DNA of 64,000 nucleotides from Stenotrophomonas sp. 364 (GCF_009832905.1 NZ_CP047135.1:4541001-4605000); one strand, 5' to 3'. Shown: positions 53,848 to 63,448, counted from the first letter of the stretch. Numbers and translations: made by a program. The notes: generated by a model not told the origin, from the sequence alone.

Positions 53848-55098
53848 CTACAAGACTGCGGCTCGGGCCTCGCTCTCTAGCACTAAGACCCTTCCAACAC
53901 ATCTAACGTAGGGCTCGAGTGCCCTGACGCTGATTCGTGTCGACTCGCTCAGATTCTGCACTGCTCTTTCAGTAGTCACGCCGGAATCGAGCATACTGAA
54001 GGCAGCGGCGATGATCGGCCTGCTCGTTCTACTGGTCAGAAGGCATTTCTGTAGCTTATGCCTTCTGAGATAGCACTGATAGGAGTTTCGCTCCTTCAGT
54101 TGTTTGACCGATGCCGAAAGGCCATATCTCTCGAGCAGGATGGCCAAGGGCGGAACAAGACCATGGCGCTCCCCTGCTAGTGCCTCTAACAGGTACTCCA
54201 AACGTCGTAGCTGCAGGTTCCTCGACTCCACAGGTAGAGAAAGCAGTCGGGGTTCCTCCTCGCCATCAACTAGGCGGTCGACAGGCAGATCATCTGGGCA
54301 CAGCAGCACGTCCACTAGGTGGACTCCCATGTACGCGCAGACGTTAAGCAATGACCTGATACTGGGAGCGCCTCGCCGGAAAGCATGATGACTTTTAGAC
54401 AGTGCCCCCATCTTTGACAACCGATCGATATATGACTCATATCCCCCTGGTACGACCATTGGCGGATTGGAGCTTAGGAAGCAAACGAGCTCTTCTATGC
54501 ATCCGTCAGTCCATAGTGCCTGTTTCGAGACACCCTTGGCGGACTCTGCGCTTGCAGCGAGGCTCGCTCCGCACAGCACGCAACTCTGGATGTTTGCATT
54601 TCCTGGCACAAACGGTTGCTGCGACTTGCATCTCCAGCAGTAGCTTTCGATTCTCGCGAAGTGCAACGAACAGTGCGACAGATCAGAGAAAACCCAACTA
54701 AGTCGCCCGCTGACTCCGGATTGAGAAAATTCATCCAGGCATACAGGACACCAATGACGTGCATTCGCCAGTCCCTCGCTTCCTGGGCGAATAGCTGCGG
54801 CAATGGCGTACAGAGTGCCCGGCCTGAGAATCTGGCCGCCAGTAAGCTCTTCCAGGGCAATCAGGCGCGCCATGAACCTCCTGCCCGGGCCAATGAGGGC
54901 GCATCGAGCTCGATCATTTCGCAAAGGCCTCTCATTGCAGACCTCGTCGAGAGAGTCCAGGAAGGCCACCGTGCTCTGTCCTTGAGTTGTAGACAGACGG
55001 GCGACGTAGCTCGCCATCGACTCGACGTGGGCAGTTCCTAGCCCGCTGAGCGCCAACGGCGGAAAGGTCGACCACTTCCACGCGCGCGCATCGGTCAT
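53848..55098 (-). CDS. tniQ: TniQ-family transposition protein
   Basis: The 416-residue protein has a TniQ domain (STFPPLALSGLG, then ESMASYVARLS) followed by zinc-finger cysteines: C117 and C120 in HWCPVC, C143/H146, C154 and C157 in YCWRCK, C173 and C176. The C-terminal part may bind DNA. In Tn7-like and Tn402-like elements this protein selects the target site. ATG 55098 is chosen since it overlaps the tnsC stop by four bases (ATGA); the open frame runs to 55128. Confidence 0.85.
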   Translation of the reverse strand: MTDARAWKWSTFPPLALSGLGTAHVESMASYVARLSTTQGQSTVAFLDSLDEVCNERPLRNDRARCALIGPGRRFMARLIALEELTGGQILRPGTLYAIAAAIRPGSEGLANARHWCPVCLDEFSQSGVSGRLSWVFSDLSHCSLHFARIESYCWRCKSQQPFVPGNANIQSCVLCGASLAASAESAKGVSKQALWTDGCIEELVCFLSSNPPMVVPGGYESYIDRLSKMGALSKSHHAFRRGAPSIRSLLNVCAYMGVHLVDVLLCPDDLPVDRLVDGEEEPRLLSLPVESRNLQLRRLEYLLEALAGERHGLVPPLAILLERYGLSASVKQLKERNSYQCYLRRHKLQKCLLTSRTSRPIIAAAFSMLDSGVTTERAVQNLSESTRISVRALEPYVRCVGRVLVLESEARAAVL

Positions 55099-56117
55099 TG
55101 GCCCACCCTCCCTTCTGCAGCTCCCCATTTGAGATTCAGGTAGCCTAGGTCTGCTGCATCCGTATTGATTTCGCAGAGCCCATCAAACGCCTTCGCCTGC
55201 TCCCACATGCCGAGCAGATGTTCTCGGCTATAGGACGCTTGATGGAGATCGCACAAATCGATCGTGTGGGAGTCACGTCGAACCCTTGCTTGATCTGCTC
55301 GGAGCAAGAACTGCTTTACTTCGCCGTACGACCCTGCTGAGTTCGCTAGCGCCAGTTCCAGATTCTGGACAAGTAGATCAGGCCTTTCCAGCGGCAGATG
55401 CTTTCCTAGGGAAGAGACCAGACTGGCAAATGGTCGATGATCCTCAGACCGATCCTCCCTGTACCGCTGCGCCCACACGAAGAGTGACCGCCGGCGTATA
55501 TCAGGATGGCAGTCCCATAGCGCCGCGGCGCGCGGCGTGCCGAACAGGATGATCGTAAGACCACACTCTTCAGCCAACTGCATTAGGCCGAGGACATAGT
55601 TGTGCACGGATCGCCCGCGCGACAATGTGCCTATCGACGCGCACTCTTCTATGAAGATCCACCGGAGTCGGCGAGCTCTCGCATGGCGCTCGAACTCAAA
55701 TCGAAGCGCGTGCTCGGTGGTTGATCTACGTGCATCTAGCCACGGCTGAGCCTTCTCTGCGATCTCCAGCTTGGCGTGGACTACTTCAGGATCATCTATC
55801 TGATCTCTATCGCTCAGCCATGTGAGGTCTGGTACCCGTAGAGCGTGAGCGAGCCGCATAGCAAGATCCTTGGGGTTGAAGAACCCCCGATCCGTAAGCG
55901 TCGCTCTGACCGCAATTGCAGGAAGGATGCCCTTGTCCCAACCTGACGGAGCACCGGCAACCGATCTCATGCTCCGATACCGAAGCTCGCTCTTGCCAAC
56001 GCCAGATATGCCGATCAAGAACACGAGGCTTCCAGGTTGGGCCAACGTGAGCGTCGCCGCTAGATCGCGCTCCGTGGACTGGAACTTTGGATGAAGAAGG
56101 ACTTGGCTAGATGGCAT
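55095..56117 (-). CDS. TnsC/TniB-like AAA+ ATPase of transposition
   Basis: The 340-residue protein has Walker A GISGVGKS at residues 36-43 and Walker B WIFIEECASIG near residue 155. It resembles the TniB/TnsC ATPases that link target selector and transposase. It overlaps the transposase gene by eleven bases upstream and tniQ by four bases downstream, so the three are one operon. Confidence 0.85.
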   Translation of the reverse strand: MPSSQVLLHPKFQSTERDLAATLTLAQPGSLVFLIGISGVGKSELRYRSMRSVAGAPSGWDKGILPAIAVRATLTDRGFFNPKDLAMRLAHALRVPDLTWLSDRDQIDDPEVVHAKLEIAEKAQPWLDARRSTTEHALRFEFERHARARRLRWIFIEECASIGTLSRGRSVHNYVLGLMQLAEECGLTIILFGTPRAAALWDCHPDIRRRSLFVWAQRYREDRSEDHRPFASLVSSLGKHLPLERPDLLVQNLELALANSAGSYGEVKQFLLRADQARVRRDSHTIDLCDLHQASYSREHLLGMWEQAKAFDGLCEINTDAADLGYLNLKWGAAEGRVGQ

Positions 56118-58509
56118 CTCTACCTCCTTCCCTCAATTCCTGCCCGTAGTCATCCAACCCTTCCAAAGACACGGAGATGCTTCGTGAGGCCGGGCGGTCC
56201 TTAGTCGACCTACGCGCGGCTTTCGAAGCTGACGGCTTCTGCTCGCTCGCGTCCGGGTCATTGGTCGTGAGGACTTCTTGGACCTTTCGGTGATGCGATA
56301 CGTGGGCATCTAGCCTCCTCTCAACGACCTTCGACCCTCGTTGATGCAGGTAGTAGGCAAGGAACTTGAGCTCTATGTCAGGTAATCCGGCTACCTTATT
56401 TGCCATTCCCGACCAGGCCTTGCAACGACCAGAAGACATCTGAACGTGCATCACTGTAGGATCTTCGCAGTCTCGACGGACCTCGATGACGTCTCCGCGT
56501 CGCGCCGCCTGAAGCAGCTCAGAACTCGCATATCGAGTGCGCTCCGTCTTGATGCCTCGCTTCGGGTCCAAGGCACTGGCGCGGGTAGGTATGGAGCTGT
56601 GAAAAAGGAAGTTATCGTCAATTTCCACGGCGTGGCCGGCTCGACCCGTTTCATCAACGAGTCGAGCCTTGCGCTCAATCGGAGACTCGCCATCTGCACC
56701 AGGGACGTCACGCAACAGCTCGATAGCGTCGTTTACTACTTCGTGAAGAGCTGAGAACTGCAGCCTTGCGGTTTGACGACTTTTGAACCTTCCGTCGACA
56801 GATCTTCCTTTCTTATCTGGAAGCGTGCTCCCAGGCAGAGAATGAAGCCGTGAGTTGATTCGGCCTAGCCAGTTTTCGGCGGCGCTGTTGAAGACTGAGG
56901 CCCCCGTGGGGTGAATCAAGAGCGTAATGTGATACTCCCTGCAAAACGCTGACAACCAGCTGGATCTGTTTTCAGACCCCCTATCAACCTGAATGATGCT
57001 CGGCAGTGACCCAGTTGTTCGCACATAAGTCCGAAGTAGCGCAGCTAGTGCATCTGATCTTGCTGGCCCAAAAGCTAGTTCGTAGCAAACAGGAAAGCCG
57101 GTAGCGCTGTCGACCGCGACGTAGATGATCGGGCGATCGAGTAGGAGCTTGTCTTCAACCCCGGGGAAGACTCGGGCGTCAATCTGGGTAGAGTCAATGT
57201 GAATTCGAAGCCCAAGGGCCTGGGACGCCATGGAGCGATACCGAGGGTCGGTTGACTCCCTGTTCTTCTGGTACTCACGCAGGCCGCCGGTTAATAGAGC
57301 TCTCCTTGAAGCCTTCGCGGCCGACATCCTCCTATAGAGAGTGGTCCTCGAAACGGGCTCACAGCCAACATCCTGGCAATGAGCAACGTGTCCAGCGTAC
57401 GCGTGCCCTCTACTATGGGCCTTTCCGGCCTCCCAGTTGCGCACAGCAAGATCTACAGCGAGCGTCTGTGTCTTGGTCAGCCTGGCACTCCTGTTCCCCG
57501 AACGGCGGTAGTTGGTCAGGCATGCCTCAAGCTCGCTCACGCCGTCCACGTCCGCCTGGCGAACGACGCGATCCAGTTCTCGATATCGACGAGTGAAGAC
57601 GCTGTTCCCAAGCCGCATCGCCTTAAGCTTCTCTAGCCGCTGGCGACCGGCGCAAAGGTCTCGGTATGAAGATGTCGACACTGGGTCACAATGCTGACGA
57701 AATCGGTGGTCGGTGCGTTGAGCCGCAGTAGCCTCCGCAGCGCTGCACTGCTGGGGATCAAGAAAGAGCCGGAAAGTCTCAGTAAGCGCGATCGGTTGGC
57801 TTTTAATGGTGCCGCATACAAGTCCCATTCGAAGGAGCTGATGAACCGCTAGTGGAGTCAGCCCTGAGACACGCCGTGTCAGCTCCCAAATCGTCAATGA
57901 AGAGCGCTCTAGTAGCCGTAGGGCTTGCCGGTGCGCCTTGCCCGGCTCATCAGGTGGCTTTACCGAGTACAAGAGCTCCAGATTTGCCAGGAGGCACGCA
58001 AATGGGGACGGCTGAACCCACACTGCGTAGTTGAGCCCCCAGTCGGATGCCCAGCTTGTTAGCGCGGGACGCTCAATCACCCCATCGTCGGATCGCACCC
58101 ACTCAAGTGGCTTCTGTTGCAGCAGTGATTCGATGCGCTGCGCCGCTTTGCATTCCACTATCGTAGCTGAGTCGGCACGAATGACCAGGAAGTCCGCTGT
58201 GGCGTTCCCTAAGTGCCGTCTTCCATTTGCGCTACGGCGCTCAATTCCCCGGCAAGGGATTTGTGAGTAGTAGGCCAAGACAGAGGGGTCGAGCTCAAGC
58301 TCATAGGCAAACAGACGTTCAACCGTGTGACTTTCGATCCAGATCGACGTTTTGTTCTTATCTGACCAAAATTGCGCGATGACGTTGTTCAGTGCCGCAC
58401 CGCCTGGCCGGCGGCTCGGTGCCTCTGCGATCATGCCAAGCAGATGCCCTCTCTGCGTTTCGGTTAACCCAGCCCGCTCCAAGCAGGCGCGAAGCTCCAA
58501 CGCGTGCAT
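56107..58509 (-). CDS. TnsA-TniA (TnsB) fusion transposase
   Basis: In the 800-residue protein, the first ~240 residues are a TnsA-like endonuclease: candidate E64/E70, D106 in ADFLVI and E119-C-K121 in VECKAA, then a winged-helix C-part. The rest is a TniA/TnsB-type integrase with DDE residues D439 in HIDS (or D444), D509 in QVDRGSE and E545 in SAAENWLGR, 36 residues after D509. A fused single chain would cut both ends and join the DNA, as in cut-and-paste Tn7. ATG 58509 follows GAGGAG at six bases. Confidence 0.87.
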   Translation of the reverse strand: MHALELRACLERAGLTETQRGHLLGMIAEAPSRRPGGAALNNVIAQFWSDKNKTSIWIESHTVERLFAYELELDPSVLAYYSQIPCRGIERRSANGRRHLGNATADFLVIRADSATIVECKAAQRIESLLQQKPLEWVRSDDGVIERPALTSWASDWGLNYAVWVQPSPFACLLANLELLYSVKPPDEPGKAHRQALRLLERSSLTIWELTRRVSGLTPLAVHQLLRMGLVCGTIKSQPIALTETFRLFLDPQQCSAAEATAAQRTDHRFRQHCDPVSTSSYRDLCAGRQRLEKLKAMRLGNSVFTRRYRELDRVVRQADVDGVSELEACLTNYRRSGNRSARLTKTQTLAVDLAVRNWEAGKAHSRGHAYAGHVAHCQDVGCEPVSRTTLYRRMSAAKASRRALLTGGLREYQKNRESTDPRYRSMASQALGLRIHIDSTQIDARVFPGVEDKLLLDRPIIYVAVDSATGFPVCYELAFGPARSDALAALLRTYVRTTGSLPSIIQVDRGSENRSSWLSAFCREYHITLLIHPTGASVFNSAAENWLGRINSRLHSLPGSTLPDKKGRSVDGRFKSRQTARLQFSALHEVVNDAIELLRDVPGADGESPIERKARLVDETGRAGHAVEIDDNFLFHSSIPTRASALDPKRGIKTERTRYASSELLQAARRGDVIEVRRDCEDPTVMHVQMSSGRCKAWSGMANKVAGLPDIELKFLAYYLHQRGSKVVERRLDAHVSHHRKVQEVLTTNDPDASEQKPSASKAARRSTKDRPASRSISVSLEGLDDYGQELREGGRDAI

Positions 58510-58606
58510 TTTGGCTCCTCAGGCAAAGCGATGCCCGCCCTGCCTTGACAAGGGGAAAAATCTGAGAGCAGAATGCACGCGTCGGTCTGTGGAAGACGCG
58601 GCAATT

Positions 58607-58640
58607 AAAGGCCCAGGAGTGTCCAGCTCCTGGGCTTTTC
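58607..58640. terminator. Rho-independent-type terminator beside the transposase start
   Basis: AAAGGCCCAGGAG, a short loop and CTCCTGGGCTTTT form a strong hairpin in the 268-base gap. No gene in the window ends here, so it may insulate the transposition operon or mark flanking DNA. Confidence 0.75.
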
Positions 58641-58777
58641 CGTCTCAGCCGTAAGCAGCTTCGCTGCTAGTCCTATGTGTCTCTGCTCATCGTCACTCGT
58701 CATAGAGGGTCTGGAATGAGGGTATCCGGCGGGCTACGCAACGTGTACCCCCTCTTATCGAGCAGAATCGCTCGTAA

Positions 58778-59707
58778 GTGCTAGGCATGGTCCATTTCAG
58801 CGCCGATGTTCCATTAAATGGAACATGTGACGAGTGGCCTCGCAGGCCGGGGCATGCGGGCAGAGAGCTGCTGCTTCAGACTCGGACCTTTGTGTGGGCA
58901 GTGTTCGTTCATGTAATGCAGCGACAGGCCAAGCGGGACCACTATCGGCATTTCGGCACAGTCATTGGCGCCTTTCCGAAGGGTGTTGAGGTTGCAGACC
59001 CCTTCGCTCCAGGCAGCCAGCTGCGTACGCCCCGACGGCAGCGCATAGAGACCATTGACGAGCATGTGATGGGCAGTTCTGCCGTATTCAATCACATGCT
59101 ATGGAAGGTCCTCGATCCTCAATCGGATCTTCGATCCTGCTATGACCATCATCGGTCTTTGATGAGAGTCTTGGACGAGGCCGAGCAGCACGATCCATTG
59201 AGGCTGATGCATGCCTTCGGTGCCAAGCCTTCGCTGGATCCCTTAGGTGCGCTCTGCGCACGTGTGAGGCTGGCAAAGCACGCCGGCGATGACGCGAGGG
59301 CCTTTGCCGCGGGGCGCGAAATCACAAAGGCCCTGTGCTACTTATCGCTGTCAAAAGAGTTCCGAAGCTGCATTGAAGAGCTCGTAACCGTTGTCGTACG
59401 CACAGTCTTGGCGGGGCTATCCGACGAATCGGTTCACTTTTCCAGCGACGTTGAGAGGTATCAGAATTTTGTTCGAGCTCTTTGGCAAATGCAGAAGAGT
59501 GTGGACTCAGCGACGGGCAGATCCCCGCTGGGGTTTGAGCCACATGGGTGGCATGTGTACGTTGAGGTGCTCTCTCAGCTCATTGAGGCCTTTTGTGGGT
59601 CGGATGGCGCTAGCCAAGACAAGCTGGAAGAGGCTATGGATACAGCGCTAGGGCCACGTCATCAAGCTGAGGGCAGGCAACGGCTTGGCCCGTTTGAGCA
59701 ATTCTGA
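58778..59707 (+). CDS. Hypothetical island protein
   Basis: The 309-residue protein has no recognisable domain; it is soluble and mostly helical. The N-terminus is uncertain: GTG 58778, or ATG 58787, or an internal start later. A 17-bp palindrome overlaps its first codons (58808-58824), which suggests a later start or an internal operator. It runs opposite to the transposition operon. Confidence 0.55.
   Translation: MLGMVHFSADVPLNGTCDEWPRRPGHAGRELLLQTRTFVWAVFVHVMQRQAKRDHYRHFGTVIGAFPKGVEVADPFAPGSQLRTPRRQRIETIDEHVMGSSAVFNHMLWKVLDPQSDLRSCYDHHRSLMRVLDEAEQHDPLRLMHAFGAKPSLDPLGALCARVRLAKHAGDDARAFAAGREITKALCYLSLSKEFRSCIEELVTVVVRTVLAGLSDESVHFSSDVERYQNFVRALWQMQKSVDSATGRSPLGFEPHGWHVYVEVLSQLIEAFCGSDGASQDKLEEAMDTALGPRHQAEGRQRLGPFEQF
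58808..58824. promoter_or_regulatory. Operator-like perfect palindrome
   Basis: GTTCCATT-A-AATGGAAC is a perfect 17-base inverted repeat at the left end of the 58778 gene; it resembles dimeric repressor sites in spacing and size. Confidence 0.5.
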
Positions 59708-59855
59708 CGGACCTGCTTGAACGAAAACAGGGCGCTTCTCTACGGTCGGCCCGGCTGCGCCATACCCCAAGAAATGACGTATGAAATCAGAAAAGGGTCG
59801 AGCCGATGCATCAGTTGTTGTTGTCTCCCTCTAAGGCCACCTCACACTGATGATC

Positions 59856-60398
59856 TTAGCTGAGCTCACCGTACTGAGTCGCGCGCCCTCCGGACAGCAC
59901 CGATGCAATTCGCTCTGCAGGCAGCGATCTCGCCGAGTCCATAGGGTTGGCACCTCGAACAAGGGGGAGGGAAATTTCGTAGAAGCAAAAGTCATGACGA
60001 TGCAGCATGATTTCAAACTCCGGTCCGACAAAATCCGGCGTCTCCAGCAGTTCTTCATAGCTGAATCCTCCGGCGTTGATGCGGCGCAGGACTGCGTCTA
60101 GGACAGAGAAGAACGTTTCAGTGCCGCTATACCACTCCCCTCGTAGCCTCTGTTCCCTAAGAAGCATATGCAATAGCTTCTCAAGCCCTCTAGCCTCTTC
60201 CCAATACTCAGACGGGATGGCGAATGCGTGAGCGATCCGAAACGGACAGCCGGTCTGAACCTCCGATATTCGCCTCTTCAGATTGCATGTCATTCCAACC
60301 TTGACATACGTCTCCAGCGCAGCATGACAGGCGATCAAGTATACGTAGTAAATCTTGATGTCATCGAATGCTTCCGGTGCTAGAGGTATATTTATCAT
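59856..60398 (-). CDS. GIY-YIG nuclease-family (T5orf172/MUG113-type) protein
   Basis: The 180-residue protein has the GIY-YIG-like core YYVYLIACHAALETYVKVGM, CNLKRRISEVQTGCPF, and an ARGLEKLLHMLLREQRLRGEW region with the catalytic glutamate. The type is close to the T5orf172 or MUG113 group that is often carried on phages and islands. ATG 60398 (MINIPLAPEAF) is preferred over the TTG at 60434. Confidence 0.75.
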   Translation of the reverse strand: MINIPLAPEAFDDIKIYYVYLIACHAALETYVKVGMTCNLKRRISEVQTGCPFRIAHAFAIPSEYWEEARGLEKLLHMLLREQRLRGEWYSGTETFFSVLDAVLRRINAGGFSYEELLETPDFVGPEFEIMLHRHDFCFYEISLPLVRGANPMDSARSLPAERIASVLSGGRATQYGELS

Positions 60399-60470
60399 GT
60401 CAGGAGAGTGGAGGTGATGCCTAATTATCCACAATGTGTGGTGGATAAATACGCTGCAAGCGTCTTACGA

Positions 60471-60496
60471 TGTTCGCTTCTGGCCGATAGCGGACA
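60471..60496. repeat. Imperfect palindrome, left copy flanking the nSTAND gene
   Basis: TGTTCGCTTCTGGCCGATAG and the next six bases read as TGTCCGC...GCGGACA type inverted repeat. It matches 63027-63052 in 21 of 26 positions and in the same orientation. Confidence 0.6.
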
Positions 60497-60538
60497 CCGA
60501 GTGAGATTGGTGGGTGTCTACTGCATCTTGAGGGTTCA

Positions 60539-62776
60539 CTAGCTTCTATCGAACAAGTCGTCAATGTCTCTTGTCATAGTGTCGCCACCGTAATAGTTCC
60601 GCTCATTTTCCTCTTCGCGGCCTCGGTAGTAGCCGTACGCTTGATCATCAAAATCGTAGCTCTCGGCTATTTCCAGCACCAAGTCCTCATCTTCAGAAAA
60701 TCCAAATTTCTCCAGGCGCAAGCGGAGCTGATCCTTGAGTTGCGACTTGGCTTCCCCCCATCCCTCATCCCAAGAGAGACCTTCGAACACCACCTCGGCG
60801 GGGAACTCATCGTAAATCTGGTCAACAAAAACGGCCAGAACCGCCTCTCTGAAAATTCCGTCTGTTGCCGGTACACAGCCGGACGCACCCATCAAGTTGG
60901 CGAGCTTGCTAAGCTCGTCCATCGAAGGATCTTTGTCGCATGCCTGTTCAATCAAGGCATCAATCGAGGCTGGTGCAGAGAATCCGTGGCGCCTAGCAAT
61001 AATGTAGAGATCAATAATTTCTTCAAACTGTCGGGGTAGATTCTCCCCCTCGACAAATGCTGAGGCCCTGCCTATTAGCGCAATGTCACGTTCGGAGACG
61101 TTGTGGTTATTTTCATACAAGAAAGAGTATAGGCGAGCAATGTATAGTGATGAGTATCCGACATAAGCTGAGGCATCCGCGTCACCAGCAATTGAACTTA
61201 GGAGTGTGCGGGTGAATGCGCTGTCCAAGGTGGAGTTGGCGAGTAGCGATATGGCTGTGGTTAGTGAGTCCGTGGTTCTCAATGAGCGGATGGTATCGCC
61301 AATAACTGTCGGGACCGATTGATATCGGCTAAGCAAAAAATCTCGAATTGAAGGATTGAAGAGACTTATAACTTCCTGGTGAGAATTAACCGTCCGATTT
61401 AGCATTGACCCGCAAAGTTGCCTGAGATTTCGGATAAAATCTTGTTGACCCTTCGCTGAGGAAAATGCTTGTCGATTTACATGTCTGTAGTAAGCATCTG
61501 ACAACTCGCCCTGACTAATGGATCGTCCGTTAAGTGCCACCAAGAGAATGAGCGCCCTCCCATAGTCGTCGTGCTGTGCATCGAACGGATGCGACCAAAC
61601 ATCGGCGGGATTGTTCAGCATCCCTAATGTGTGGGGCCAGAACTGAGCGGCCGGAATATCTTCCAGGCGCTGACTGTCGGTTATGTAAGAGATAATTCGC
61701 GGATTGTAGTTTTTGTGCTTAATTATCGCCCAGTACCTTTTGTCTTTGTAGATCTCCTCCCTGTATTCGTGGCCTATGTCTGAATGCCACATATGGTTGT
61801 AGAGAATTTTCGCCTTCTCGATGGCTGTCATGGATTGAAGCGATATTTCGAACTCATCTTTGGCGGTGTTCTGGTCAGACAAAGCTCCGATCAGCATTTT
61901 CCCTTGATTGAGAATGGTGGTTCTCGAGGTAAGGATGAACCGCTTTGATGGGTCTGATTTAACTCTCCTGATAAACTGAGATATCTGCGTCCCGAATCCC
62001 CCCGAAATGGCATCCAAGTAGTTGCTTCCCAGAAAATCATCGAAATAGAAAATTTGCTTCTTTCCTTTCTGATAAACGCTTTCGGCTTCGTCAATGCTGT
62101 CGGCTATCGAGAAAATTTCATAACCGTCTGACGCGTAGGGCAAGAGTAAGTTTCGAGCAAGGGTAGTCTTCCCAACTCCGGCATCTCCTGTGATTATCAC
62201 TACATGCTTATGATTAAGTTTAGTGAGGGCTGCAGCGTGACTGCCAGTTTGCACGTAACGGGCCCTATGCTCCGCGATTTCAGAGAGGAGGAAGTCGCTG
62301 CGACCATGAATCGCTGAATTGAGCAACGTCTCGAGAACAGCTGTGCTTGCGAGCCACAATTTGTAGTGGCGTCGCTCAACTTCCGACTCCCTGCTGAGGA
62401 TGTCGTTAAGATCTTCCGCACCTAAGATGTCAGACTCTGATGCGATATGCGGCGCGAATATTCTGAATATTCTACTCTTGTCCGCCCTTGATAATGGGAG
62501 TGAAGTCGCGATAAAGTATTGACTTGGTTTTATTTTTGCGACTTTTGCGGCCTCGGACTTTTCAAGATGTCTTATAAGCTGATCAATGGGAGTGTTCACC
62601 CAGTGTTTGCACTGAAGAACAACCTCGCCATCTGGAGAAAAATAGCGGCCATCCACTCCGCCATCTCTGCCGGGTTTAAAGCGTTCGAAGTTCCTTGAAA
62701 GCTTCCTGCTGAGCAGGTCGCAACACAAGACTTCGAACTCTTTGTCGTTCAGCGTTCTGAAGTCGTAAGCGGCCAT
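60539..62776 (-). CDS. Restriction endonuclease-like/nSTAND NTPase defence protein
   Basis: The 745-residue protein has an N-terminal Mrr-like endonuclease domain (D38-GGV-D42 and Q55-C-K57 in VVLQCKHW) followed by a STAND-type NTPase with Walker A GDAGVGKT at 197-204, Walker B in QIFYFDDFLG, and a long helical C-terminal sensor region. Such fusions (RE-nSTAND3) are candidate anti-phage abortive systems in which ligand binding activates the nuclease. Composition is AT-rich. Start ATG 62776 (MAAYDFRTLN) is preferred over 62905. Confidence 0.8.
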   Translation of the reverse strand: MAAYDFRTLNDKEFEVLCCDLLSRKLSRNFERFKPGRDGGVDGRYFSPDGEVVLQCKHWVNTPIDQLIRHLEKSEAAKVAKIKPSQYFIATSLPLSRADKSRIFRIFAPHIASESDILGAEDLNDILSRESEVERRHYKLWLASTAVLETLLNSAIHGRSDFLLSEIAEHRARYVQTGSHAAALTKLNHKHVVIITGDAGVGKTTLARNLLLPYASDGYEIFSIADSIDEAESVYQKGKKQIFYFDDFLGSNYLDAISGGFGTQISQFIRRVKSDPSKRFILTSRTTILNQGKMLIGALSDQNTAKDEFEISLQSMTAIEKAKILYNHMWHSDIGHEYREEIYKDKRYWAIIKHKNYNPRIISYITDSQRLEDIPAAQFWPHTLGMLNNPADVWSHPFDAQHDDYGRALILLVALNGRSISQGELSDAYYRHVNRQAFSSAKGQQDFIRNLRQLCGSMLNRTVNSHQEVISLFNPSIRDFLLSRYQSVPTVIGDTIRSLRTTDSLTTAISLLANSTLDSAFTRTLLSSIAGDADASAYVGYSSLYIARLYSFLYENNHNVSERDIALIGRASAFVEGENLPRQFEEIIDLYIIARRHGFSAPASIDALIEQACDKDPSMDELSKLANLMGASGCVPATDGIFREAVLAVFVDQIYDEFPAEVVFEGLSWDEGWGEAKSQLKDQLRLRLEKFGFSEDEDLVLEIAESYDFDDQAYGYYRGREEENERNYYGGDTMTRDIDDLFDRS

Positions 62777-63026
62777 ATTCTTTGATCTCTTAGTTGTTAT
62801 CGACGGTCTGACGATGGTTGCTGAGGGTGACTGGCAAGCACTGACTTTATGAGTTCCAGCTCTATAAGCGATGTACCGCTGACTTCTGTGTTTGGCAGTA
62901 GTCACGTTGCAGGTAATATTCGCTCATTCGGCTTCTTGCAGTAGCAATCAGTGCTGGGCTGCCGGGAAGATCTGTTCCAAGCCTGAATCGCCCACCTTGC
63001 CATAGACAGGCACCACCATCACTACG

Positions 63027-63052
63027 TGTCCGCTTTTGGCCGGAAGCGGACG
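63027..63052. repeat. Imperfect palindrome, right copy flanking the nSTAND gene
   Basis: TGTCCGCTTTTGGCCGGAAG and the next six bases form the inverted repeat GTCCGCTT...AAGCGGAC. The 670-base gap 62777-63448 otherwise shows only stop-broken fragments and no gene I can support. Confidence 0.6.
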
Positions 63053-63448
63053 TTTCCGCTATCGTCTGTAATCTGTTGACCCATGTCGTCCCGCATGTCA
63101 ATGGGGGGCCGCGGTCTACGCCTGGACCTAGCGGTCGTCACGTTGGAGCCCTTGAGTAGGTGGGCGGCAGACCTGTGGCAGTACAGGCAGAATGCCTTGC
63201 TGCCGCGTCGGCCTGTCGCCCCCTACCACGGGGACGTGGCGTCGCCACTGCACCATGGCCGTTATCGAATCAAGCGAGAGCTTGCGGCCGCGATCTTCCA
63301 CGCGCGCGAGGCCGACGACCATTCGGGCAACGGCGTCACCCGTATTTGGCCGTAACCCATTGATTCACAGGGGGCGAAAACGTCGTCTTCGGCTGCGAAT
63401 TGCGAGGGTGAAGCTTCTTTTGCTCTTGGCATCCAGGATCAGGTCTCA

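Noticed and set aside
60417-60542. 41-codon + strand frame after GGAGGTG
   Set aside because: The ribosome-site-like sequence is too close to the ATG and the peptide runs through a palindrome; no support as a gene.
63022-63220. Minus-strand fragment with a CLYCHRSAAHLLKG zinc-ribbon-like stretch
   Set aside because: It is bounded upstream by a stop, has no start codon, and ends in the intergenic palindrome (FRPKADT). It may be a gene remnant but cannot be supported.
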